In this document: piece after piece, positions 40,517 through 48,511 of the stretch
How positions within the stretch are numbered: the stretch's first letter is position 1
Layout: every line of letters starts with the position of its first letter
From: Bacteroides acidifaciens
GTDB lineage: Bacteria; Bacteroidota; Bacteroidia; Bacteroidales; Bacteroidaceae
Length of the DNA stretch: 64,000 nt
Assembly (NCBI RefSeq): GCF_024623065.1
Contig: NZ_JANJZR010000010.1
Location: forward strand, 1 to 64,000
Reading direction: 5' to 3'
Translations under genes and position numbers: made by a program
The notes under the pieces: model-generated
What the model was told of the DNA's origin: nothing
The model's input: only the letters and a program-made list of their open reading frames with translations
The model's database searches: none

Positions 40517-41599
40517 ATGATTGAATTGGCACAACATATAGAGATTTTATTACTGGAAAACGACTGCGTTATCGTTCCGGGATTTGGTGGATTCGTAGCA
40601 CATCATGCTCCTGCAACTCATATAAAAGAAGAGAATCTTTTTTTGCCCCCTACCCGTACTATCGGCTTTAATCCACAATTAAAGTTGAACGACGGAGTAT
40701 TGGTACAATCTTATATGTCAATTTACGACACGAGTTTTGCTGATGCCAACCGCATCGTAGAAAAAGAAGTAAGCGAGTTTATCGGACTTCTTCATGAGGA
40801 AGGTAAAGCGCATTTGGAGAATATAGGTGAAATTCATTATAACATTTATGGAAATTATGAATTTATCCCTTATGATTATAAGATAACGACTCCTTCACTT
40901 TATGGTTTGGATTCTTTTGAAATGCACGAACTTTCTACTCTGCAACAGAAAGAAAAGGTACTAGTACCTGCTAATCTGGAAAAAGAGAAAAAAACTTATG
41001 AAATCAGCATCAACCGTGCATTTCTTCGTAATGCAGCCGCTATGATTGCCGCTATCGTATTGTTTTTTGCTTTTTCAACTCCGGTAGAGAATACCGATGT
41101 TCAGAAGAACAATTATGCACAGTTATTGCCCGGTGAGCTTTTTGAGCAAATCGAAAAGCAATCGGTTGCAGTAACTCCCGTTCTTGTAAAAAATAATATT
41201 GCTGTTGCACAAAAAGCTAAAAAGTCTTCCGCTTCAAGCAAGACTTCATCTACTCCAAAGCTAACAGCGAATAAAGCACAAACATCAAGACCTATTGCTG
41301 TAAAAGAAGTAAAAGTTGCTAAACAAGAAGCTGCCCCCACCCCTGTATCTGTTAAGCCACAAGCGAAGGTAGATCATCCTTATCATATTATAGTAGCAGG
41401 CGGAATTAGCCTTAAAGACGCAGAAGCTATGGCAAATCAATTGAACGCAAAAGGATTTGCAGAAGCAAAAGCCTTGAATACTGATGGCAAAGTACGTGTC
41501 AGCATCCGTTCATTCGAAAAACGTGAAGAAGCTACCAAACAGCTATTGGAGCTTAGAAAAAATGAAAACTACAAGAATGCCTGGTTACTGGCAAAATAA
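40517..41599 (+). CDS. HU-CCDC81-type and SPOR domain protein
   Basis: N-term IEILLLENDCVIVPGFGGFVAH, one TM, C-terminal SPOR (YHIIVAGGISLKDAEAMANQL). Confidence 0.85.
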   Translation: MIELAQHIEILLLENDCVIVPGFGGFVAHHAPATHIKEENLFLPPTRTIGFNPQLKLNDGVLVQSYMSIYDTSFADANRIVEKEVSEFIGLLHEEGKAHLENIGEIHYNIYGNYEFIPYDYKITTPSLYGLDSFEMHELSTLQQKEKVLVPANLEKEKKTYEISINRAFLRNAAAMIAAIVLFFAFSTPVENTDVQKNNYAQLLPGELFEQIEKQSVAVTPVLVKNNIAVAQKAKKSSASSKTSSTPKLTANKAQTSRPIAVKEVKVAKQEAAPTPVSVKPQAKVDHPYHIIVAGGISLKDAEAMANQLNAKGFAEAKALNTDGKVRVSIRSFEKREEATKQLLELRKNENYKNAWLLAK

Positions 41600-41616
41600 A
41601 ATCCCCTATAAAAAGC

Positions 41617-42144
41617 ATGAAACGAGTTCTTTGTCCCAAATGCGAGAATTACCTTTATTTTGATGAAACCAAATATAGCGAAGGTCAATCGCTTGTATTT
41701 GTTTGCGAACATTGTGGCAAACAGTTCAGCATCCGGCTTGGAAAAAGCAAAGTAAAGGCTCTTAGAAAGGAAGAAAACTTGGAAGAAGAAGCTGAATCCC
41801 ATAAAGAAGAATTCGGATATATCACTGTTATCGAAAATGTTTTTGGGTTCAAACAAATACTCCCGTTGCAAGAAGGAGATAATGTCATAGGAAGACGTTG
41901 CGTAGGAACCAATATTAATACTCCTATCGAAAGTGGTGATATGAGCATGGATCGCCGCCACTGCATCATCAATATAAAACGCAATAAACAAGGAAAACTT
42001 GTTTATACATTACGTGATGCTCCCAGCCTGACAGGTACATTTCTGATGAATGAAATTCTGAGGGATAAGGATCGGATACGTATCGAGGATGGTGCTATTG
42101 TGACTATTGGGGCTACTACGTTTATTTTACACGCTGCTGAATAA
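41617..42144 (+). CDS. FHA domain protein with N-terminal zinc ribbon
   Basis: CPKCENYLYF...CEHCGKQF; FHA core NVIGRRC...MSMDRRHCII. Confidence 0.82.
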   Translation: MKRVLCPKCENYLYFDETKYSEGQSLVFVCEHCGKQFSIRLGKSKVKALRKEENLEEEAESHKEEFGYITVIENVFGFKQILPLQEGDNVIGRRCVGTNINTPIESGDMSMDRRHCIINIKRNKQGKLVYTLRDAPSLTGTFLMNEILRDKDRIRIEDGAIVTIGATTFILHAAE

Positions 42145-42352
42145 ATTCTCCTTTTTTAGCAAAAATATTATTCATAATTACGATGCAGTTATAGGGCCTA
42201 TAGCGGATGATGGTGTTGCCCTACAAATCGGACTTTTCAAAGATGGATATATTAACTTGGCTACATTGGCAGAGACATTAAAATATAGGAAACTGAATAA
42301 TCAATATTATTTTGGAACACCTAAGGCTATCAAATTACTGAGAAGATTATGA
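42140..42352 (+). pseudogene. DUF3990-family C-terminal remnant
   Basis: HNYDAVIGPIADDGVALQIGLFKDGYINLATLAETLKYRKLNNQYYFGTPKAIKLL resembles the DUF3990 C-terminus; no upstream part present. Confidence 0.6.
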
Positions 42353-42567
42353 ATACGAAAGAATATTTAGTGCAAAGCATCGTCAGTCAGATGACAATCT
42401 ATCTGATGAATGATTTTCATTGGGATATGCAAACAGCTTTAAAAGCCATTTATCATTCGGAACTTTTCCAAAAATTAGATGATTCTGAAATAGAGCTATA
42501 TATCCAAAGTCCCAAGTATGTTTATTTGTTTCTCAAAAAGGAGCTAACTACTGGGAAATATATTTAA
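42349..42567 (+). CDS. DUF3791 domain protein
   Basis: 72 aa, ATGA-coupled to the DUF3990 remnant; typical partner family. Confidence 0.65.
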   Translation: MNTKEYLVQSIVSQMTIYLMNDFHWDMQTALKAIYHSELFQKLDDSEIELYIQSPKYVYLFLKKELTTGKYI

Positions 42568-42611
42568 TATATTCGGAAAAAGGTATACACACTCAGGTAG
42601 TCATAAAAATA

Positions 42612-42657
42612 ATAAGGATAGGCATCAGCATTATTATTGATGTTCCTATCCTTATTT
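42612..42657. terminator. Intrinsic terminator
   Basis: AATAAGGATAGG-CATCA...TGATG-TT-CCTATCCTTATT. Confidence 0.75.
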
Positions 42658-42849
42658 GTTTTATGTTCACACTATATCCGGATGTTCCAAGGAAAATACC
42701 ATTTGCGAGATTTTTTGTAAAGAAAATATCCTATTAAAACTGCATAAAGGATACAATAGGAAGATGAATGCTTTTCACACGCTGATATAGAGTGTCACTG
42801 ACCACTACCGACTTTTTCTTTTATTACCAATAGTTCCCATCCTGTTTTC

Positions 42850-44295
42850 TTAATGTTGTACAAATCCCCCCCAACCTGGGTATATCCTAATACCTTTTGT
42901 AGATATTGCTACCCCTTTACTATATTTTTCATGTAGTAAATATACTATATTATCATTTCCCCCCCATGGAGCAGATATTAACCCGTTTCTATTAAGATTA
43001 ACTTTTACAGCTTCACCTGTTTGTAAATCTCGTTTATACAAATTATTAGTAACTCCATGTTCAAAATCTCCCTCTAAGATGAATTTGGGAGACTTTACAG
43101 TATATTTGCCATGTAAATAGCCATTCTCATCCATTTCCGTTTCTAAAGATGAGCCATCTCTATGTGAAGTGAACCTCCCTACTAAAATATTGTTTTTATA
43201 TTCAGCGTTTACTAATTGCAATATTTTTCCTGTAGTAGTTTCTTTTTCCTGATATTGAAATGTTCCATTAGGTATACCATTCAAATATGTTATTAATACA
43301 TCAATTTCAATCTTTCTTAAGAAGGGGTCAATGTATTTTATCTTCCAAGCCCCATCTCTATAATCATCTTTAAATTCTCCTTCAATTTTCAGGCTATAAG
43401 GAGCTTGCATACCTCCTTTTTTACTTATTGATTCACATTGAAATTTTCCATGGAAAATTCTTTGATATCCTACTTCATAATACTGATAAGTACAATTAGA
43501 GCTAGAGTTTGGATAAGGAACTCCTATAGGATAATCTCCTGTGTATGTTTTTATTTTACTTTTATAAGTACTATCAAGTTCAGAAAATGAAATACCTGTT
43601 ATCTTTTGAAACATTTCATTGGCTATTTTATTACCTTGTTTCGCTGCTGGTATGATATATTTTAACGAATTTCCGATTTGAGATCCCCATTGGTTATAAT
43701 AATTTGCGAGATTCAATTGCGCTGTTACTTCCCCTTGTGCTGCGGCTAGTGACAACCATTTTATTGCTTTAGTGAGCAATTCGCTTTTCTTCTCCAAATT
43801 ATTAATACTTTGTCCTAGGTCAATCGCACTTTTAAAATAATATTCACCAATAAAAAGTTGGGCATCACGAGAACCATTCTCAGCTGCTTTAAATTCCCAT
43901 TCCCAAGATAAATCTCTATTCATATCTACTCCATCGCCATTACCATACATTATAGCTAATACATGTTGTGCTGATGCATAGTTTTTTGTAGCAGCTTTAG
44001 AGAACCATTCAAAAGCTTTAGTGGCATTCTTTTCTATCCCTTCGCCTGTGAGATAACAATATGCGACTTGATATTCAGCTGCTGGAATTCCTTGAGCAGC
44101 AGCTTTAGACCACCATTCTAAAGCCTTTATGTAATCTTTCTTTTTATGAAAGTTGTTTCCAACCTTTAATTGTGCTTCAGGATTTCCTAAAGTGGCTTTT
44201 TCTATTAGCTCCTGTTCGCTATTATTTTGCGCCATACTTATTAAGCTGATAAAAAGAAAAAAAATTGCCAGACAAATTTTAATTTGTTTTTTCAT
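42850..44295 (-). CDS. Sel1-repeat protein with MORN/YwqK-like C-terminal region
   Basis: Signal peptide; repeats such as AAEYQVAYCYLTGEGIEKNATKAFEWFSKAA; C-terminal GTFQYQEKETTTGK...GRFTSHRDGSS. Confidence 0.8.
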   Translation of the reverse strand: MKKQIKICLAIFFLFISLISMAQNNSEQELIEKATLGNPEAQLKVGNNFHKKKDYIKALEWWSKAAAQGIPAAEYQVAYCYLTGEGIEKNATKAFEWFSKAATKNYASAQHVLAIMYGNGDGVDMNRDLSWEWEFKAAENGSRDAQLFIGEYYFKSAIDLGQSINNLEKKSELLTKAIKWLSLAAAQGEVTAQLNLANYYNQWGSQIGNSLKYIIPAAKQGNKIANEMFQKITGISFSELDSTYKSKIKTYTGDYPIGVPYPNSSSNCTYQYYEVGYQRIFHGKFQCESISKKGGMQAPYSLKIEGEFKDDYRDGAWKIKYIDPFLRKIEIDVLITYLNGIPNGTFQYQEKETTTGKILQLVNAEYKNNILVGRFTSHRDGSSLETEMDENGYLHGKYTVKSPKFILEGDFEHGVTNNLYKRDLQTGEAVKVNLNRNGLISAPWGGNDNIVYLLHEKYSKGVAISTKGIRIYPGWGGFVQH

Positions 44296-44388
44296 GATTG
44301 TATATATTGATTAATAAAATACAAATTAACACCTTAAATATTTAAATTATTAAAGCAGAATGAGATAATATATCTATTTATGAATCTT

Positions 44389-45018
44389 CTACAAGAAGGT
44401 ATCTTTTGCTATATTTCCTATAGTATTAGTTGTCACAACATCAAATGTTGCACTTATAATACCACCTATGAAAGGAACAGTCTTACCTAAATTAACAACT
44501 CCCTTTTGTCCAAACTTAGTAAGTAGTTTGAATCCAACAGCTTGATTTATCTTTTTCAAGACTTCACCTGATATTTTCTTTATTCCTTGTATCGCTAATT
44601 TGCTACCAAGAGTAACTCCAAAATCTTTTGCTACTTCAGCAGTAGAAGTTGCTGCTATACATGAATAAACAAGAGTTCTTACACGGTCATCTTTTACATC
44701 ATACCCACCCATAATCGCTATGGCGGCAACCATACGAACTTGGACATAAAGAACACTAGTTATATTAGCAGGGAGGGTAAGCGGTAGTGTTAAAAGTCCG
44801 CCTACCCCTGTAATAAATCCACTTGTGCCTGCTTTTGTATTTTGCCATCTAATTAGAGAGTCCACTTTATCTACCAATAAACCCTCTTTCTTTAAATAAT
44901 CATTTGCCATGTCTTGTGCAGAATCTAATCCTGAAATCCCATTGACAGCTTTATCATATGCCCAATCAAGTGATTTTAAAATGACTTCCTGACTTAAAGA
45001 AGTAAATTCATTTTCCAT
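44389..45018 (-). CDS. EcsC family protein
   Basis: GLLTLPLTLPANITSVLYVQVRMVAAIAIMGGYDVKDDRVRTLVYSCI. Confidence 0.8.
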   Translation of the reverse strand: MENEFTSLSQEVILKSLDWAYDKAVNGISGLDSAQDMANDYLKKEGLLVDKVDSLIRWQNTKAGTSGFITGVGGLLTLPLTLPANITSVLYVQVRMVAAIAIMGGYDVKDDRVRTLVYSCIAATSTAEVAKDFGVTLGSKLAIQGIKKISGEVLKKINQAVGFKLLTKFGQKGVVNLGKTVPFIGGIISATFDVVTTNTIGNIAKDTFL

Positions 45019-45085
45019 AATACATCATTATAAAATGATGCCTATAAGTCTCCAAATTCAGCAATGATTATTAATCTATTGAATA

Positions 45086-45354
45086 CAAGAAAGGCGTGAG
45101 ACTTGTCTGCCAGTTCATCGAAACTGAGGCATCGCCAAACGCCTTTCTAGTATGAACGAGAAGAAACAATACTCTCACGCCATTTTGACATATGGATACA
45201 GCATAGGCTGTACGAATATATACAAAACAGAATGAGCGTCATATTGCCTCTGTCCACTAGAATAAAATTTGGCGAATTTCAGTTTCGGGACAAAGCAAAA
45301 ACGCTTTCTTATGTCTGCTAAAGCACAAATTGTGTCTTAACAATTGCAAAGATA
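45086..45354 (-). ncRNA. Putative structured leader / attenuator RNA element C
   Basis: TATCTTTGC at 45346-45354 (minus); hairpin GGCGTGAGA/TCTCACGCC (45173-45181 : 45093-45101) followed by TTTCTTGT; complementarity 45268-45275:45132-45139 and 45279-45287:45119-45127. Confidence 0.6.
45147..45242 (-). CDS. Micro-ORF in leader C (MTLILFCIYSYSLCCIHMSKWRESIVSSRSY)
   Basis: 31-codon ORF overlapping the 5' arm of the terminal hairpin. Confidence 0.3.
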   Translation of the reverse strand: MTLILFCIYSYSLCCIHMSKWRESIVSSRSY

Positions 45355-45510
45355 CGTTTTTTCTTCAATATGGCGCTCTAATGAGAGTATTATTTCTTCT
45401 TAAAATGCTTCTTCTTAAAAAACGGATAGCATATATTATAAAACGGATTTCATCATAATAAGTAAAATTAATTTCACAGTCACAACTCCAATAGCAGTTT
45501 GTTAAACAGC

Positions 45511-45763
45511 AAAAAAGAAAGTGTGGAGTTATTAGTCTATCTATACAGGAGGTTCTGGTAAACCCAAGACATAAATAAACAATACCCCACACTCATAAAG
45601 CGTATGTAACAAAAACACACATTGCGATACAAGTGACGAGTGCTATTGCCATCCTTATGTCTTTTGAAATTTACCAGATTTCCTGTATAAGGATAAAAGC
45701 TAAACACTTTCATCAATCAATATAATGTTGAGCAACTTACGCCACTACAACGCTGCAAAGATA
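45511..45763 (-). ncRNA. Putative structured leader / attenuator RNA element B
   Basis: TATCTTTGC at 45755-45763 (minus); hairpin 45584-45593:45520-45529 followed by TTCTTTTTT; complementarity 45681-45689:45542-45550 and 45670-45678:45554-45562; homologous to A. Confidence 0.65.
45537..45713 (-). CDS. Micro-ORF in leader B (MKVFSFYPYTGNLVNFKRHKDGNSTRHLYRNVCFCYIRFMSVGYCLFMSWVYQNLLYR)
   Basis: 58-aa ORF colinear with the micro-ORF of element A. Confidence 0.4.
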   Translation of the reverse strand: MKVFSFYPYTGNLVNFKRHKDGNSTRHLYRNVCFCYIRFMSVGYCLFMSWVYQNLLYR

Positions 45764-45939
45764 AAAATTATTTCTCACAAATAACATTTTTTGAAAAGGT
45801 TGATACAGGAAAAAAACAAAAGACCTCCTATTTCTTTTATAAAGGTAGGTGGAAAAAAGAAAGGAGAACAAAATATAATCCCAGTAGAAGTCCCGTTTTT
45901 CCGTATGCAATTCTTACTAAAACTCTGCTCCTAATAGCA

Positions 45940-46005
45940 AATTCGCCGTTGGGCAACGGTGAAATCATCGTTGGGCAACCATGAATTCGCCGTTGCCCAA
46001 CGACG
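45940..46005. repeat. Three tandem 22-bp units with a GTTGGGCAAC core
   Basis: AATTCGCCGTTGGGCAACGGTG / AAATCATCGTTGGGCAACCATG / AATTCGCCGTTGCCCAACGACG; third core inverted (GTTGCCCAAC). Confidence 0.8.
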
Positions 46006-46031
46006 ATTTAAACCATACCTACCCGAAATGT

Positions 46032-46072
46032 CAAAAAAATAGGGAAAGTTCCCGAAAGAACTTTCCCTATCA
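46032..46072 (-). terminator. Intrinsic terminator of the HU-like gene
   Basis: AGGGAAAGTTC-CCGAAA-GAACTTTCCCT preceded by an A-run on + (T-run on minus). Confidence 0.8.
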
Positions 46073-46092
46073 AAAGCAATTTTTAGTAAAAA

Positions 46093-46581
46093 CTAAGCCG
46101 CCGGATCAGGATCCGGGGTTTCTCCAGAATCTCCACCAGAACCACCACCTGCGTCAGGCTCACCACTGTTGCCACCATTCGTATCTGCCACATTACCGCC
46201 AAACAACTCTATGCTCGCAGAGCCAAGCATTTCCTTGAACGCACTTCCCGGAGTAAAGACTATCTTTCTCCTAATAATTGTATTGGCATTCACGTCTTCT
46301 ACACTATTTTGGCTTTCCGCATTGATAGCCGGACGGAATGAACCAAACTCTCCCAACTTCACAGAGAACCCTTCTTCTATGAAAGATACCATGGTATCTT
46401 GTACGCCTTTCAGCACTACGTCCACCATAGCCCGATGGATACCCGTCCGCTGATTTACCTCGTCGCATAACTTGTTATAGTTGATGCTTCCCACTAGTAC
46501 ATTTGCCGCAACATACTTTTCCACCTTATTGTCCTTGTCAAAACACAAGGTGATTTTTTTCTTTTTATATCTTATTGCCAT
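46093..46581 (-). CDS. HU/IHF-like DNA-binding domain protein with Gly/Pro/Asp-rich tail
   Basis: DEVNQRTGIHRAMVDVVLKGVQDTMVSFIEEGFSVKLGEFGSFRPAI, then low-complexity GGNSGEPDAGGGSGGDSGETPDPDPAA. Confidence 0.8.
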   Translation of the reverse strand: MAIRYKKKKITLCFDKDNKVEKYVAANVLVGSINYNKLCDEVNQRTGIHRAMVDVVLKGVQDTMVSFIEEGFSVKLGEFGSFRPAINAESQNSVEDVNANTIIRRKIVFTPGSAFKEMLGSASIELFGGNVADTNGGNSGEPDAGGGSGGDSGETPDPDPAA

Positions 46582-46973
46582 ATTTGCTATAGATTAAAAA
46601 GTGATACAATATACAGAAGTCACTCTACTGACTTCACAACAAAGGTATAAGTCTTATTCAAGATTTCCTAATAGGGAAATTTTGAAAAAAGGCAGTTTCA
46701 TTCTTTGTTTATTTACAAATATGAAATAAGACATACAAAATGCAAATTCAAGTCAATCAAATGAATTATATAACTGTAAATCAATATATTAAAAATAAAA
46801 ACAGAAAGAAAACAGGTGACATATAAAAAATAAACGGCCTACTAAGGATTTGAAGCTTTCAAAAACGCGGAAAGTAAGAAAATAAAGAATGAGAAAAATA
46901 AAAAATGCAGAAACAGAGAATTTTCACTTTTAATAATCATTAACCAACCATTCCAAATAAGCAAACAAAAAGA

Positions 46974-47006
46974 GCGTTTTGAAAGTTATATTTCCTATCA
47001 AAACGC
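46974..47006 (-). terminator. Intrinsic terminator of uxaB
   Basis: GCGTTTTGA...TCAAAACGC with an A-rich tract on + before the stem. Confidence 0.6.
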
Positions 47007-47042
47007 CCCTTATATTCATGTTCGACTTTCGTCGTCTCTTAT

Positions 47043-48485
47043 CTATTGCAGGATACCTTTCACAGTCTCCAACATACCTTTTTCCTGAATTGAATCCAAA
47101 TCCGCTTTCACGGCTTCTGTCAATCCCGGAATCTTATTCAGGTCTTCACCCCAGATGAATTCTGCAGCCAGAACACCTTCAGCAACTTTCTTTGTGCACC
47201 CTGTTGCCCAAAGTTCTTTCAGTAAATTCATGATTTCAGGAGCGTCATTCGGTACAATTTCAGTACCATCTGCACGTACACCACCCTTATAATAAGTAAT
47301 GATAGCAGCCAAACCAAGTACCAATCCTTTCGGAAGTTCACCTTTACGTTCGAGATAAGTTTTTAATCCCGGCAGGTCACGAGTTTCGTATTTCGGGAAT
47401 GAGTTCAGCATAATGCTTGTTACTGCATGGTCTACAAACGGGTTATTGAAACGTTCCAATACGTCGTTAGCAAATTTCTCTAATTCATCTTTCGGCAAAT
47501 TCAATGTTTCCATCAGTTCGTCAAACATCACCTTATGGATATATTTACCGATTACTTCGTGCTGACAAGCATCACGAACGATATTCACTTCGGACAGATA
47601 AGCAACCGGAGAAAGAACCGTATGAGGACCATTCAACAGAGTAACTTTACGTTCATGGTAAGGAGCTTCCGAAGGAACGAACAATACATTCAAACCTGCC
47701 TTGTCAGCCGGGAATTCTTTAGCCACTTCCTGCGGAGCTTCGATTACCCACAGATGGAAAATTTCAGCCTGAACAACCAAGTTATCATCATATTGCAATT
47801 TTTCTTTGATAGCAGCAATATCCTTGCGCGGGAATCCCGGAACGATACGGTCTACCAGTGTCGCATACACGCCACAAGCTTCCTCAAACCAAGTCTTGAA
47901 TTCATTACCCAGGTTCCACAATTCAATATACTGATAAATCGTTTCTTTCAGTTTATGGCCGTTCAGGAAAATAAGTTCGCATGGGAAGATAATCAAACCT
48001 TTCGTTTTATCACCGTTGAATGTTTTAAAACGATGATACAGCAATTGAGTCAATTTACCCGGATATGATGAAGCAGGAGCATCATCAAGTTTGCAAGTTG
48101 GATCAAAAGCGATTCCGGCTTCTGTAGTATTCGAAATAACGAAACGCATTTCCGGTTGCTCTGCCAACTTCATGAACTCATCATTTTGAGAATAAGGGTT
48201 CAAGGCACGGCTAATTACATCAATCATTGTCAGGCTGTTAACCACTTCTCCTTTATCCAATCCTTGAAGATTGACATGATAAAGGTCGTCTTGTGCATTC
48301 AGCATGTCAACCATACCTTTATCAATCGGTTGAACCACTACCACACTACTATTAAAGTCTGTTTTCTGGTTCATGTTATAAATAATCCAATCTACAAATG
48401 CGCGTAAGAAATTACCTTCGCCAAATTGGATAATACGCTCCGGACGTTGTGTTTTAGGAGCAGTTTCTTTGTTTAATGCTTTCAT
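47043..48485 (-). CDS. uxaB: Tagaturonate reductase (altronate oxidoreductase)
   Basis: ERIIQFGEGNFLRAFVDWIIYNMNQ, mannitol dehydrogenase family; paired with uxaC. Confidence 0.9.
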   Translation of the reverse strand: MKALNKETAPKTQRPERIIQFGEGNFLRAFVDWIIYNMNQKTDFNSSVVVVQPIDKGMVDMLNAQDDLYHVNLQGLDKGEVVNSLTMIDVISRALNPYSQNDEFMKLAEQPEMRFVISNTTEAGIAFDPTCKLDDAPASSYPGKLTQLLYHRFKTFNGDKTKGLIIFPCELIFLNGHKLKETIYQYIELWNLGNEFKTWFEEACGVYATLVDRIVPGFPRKDIAAIKEKLQYDDNLVVQAEIFHLWVIEAPQEVAKEFPADKAGLNVLFVPSEAPYHERKVTLLNGPHTVLSPVAYLSEVNIVRDACQHEVIGKYIHKVMFDELMETLNLPKDELEKFANDVLERFNNPFVDHAVTSIMLNSFPKYETRDLPGLKTYLERKGELPKGLVLGLAAIITYYKGGVRADGTEIVPNDAPEIMNLLKELWATGCTKKVAEGVLAAEFIWGEDLNKIPGLTEAVKADLDSIQEKGMLETVKGILQ

Positions 48486-48511
48486 GTTAGTTGTAATTTA
48501 TAAAGTTGATA

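Noticed and set aside
45365-45592. 75-aa - strand ORF overlapping element B
   Set aside because: Out of frame with the conserved micro-ORF and runs through the terminator; most likely spurious.
47535-48068. 177-aa + strand ORF
   Set aside because: Antisense to uxaB; no recognisable family.
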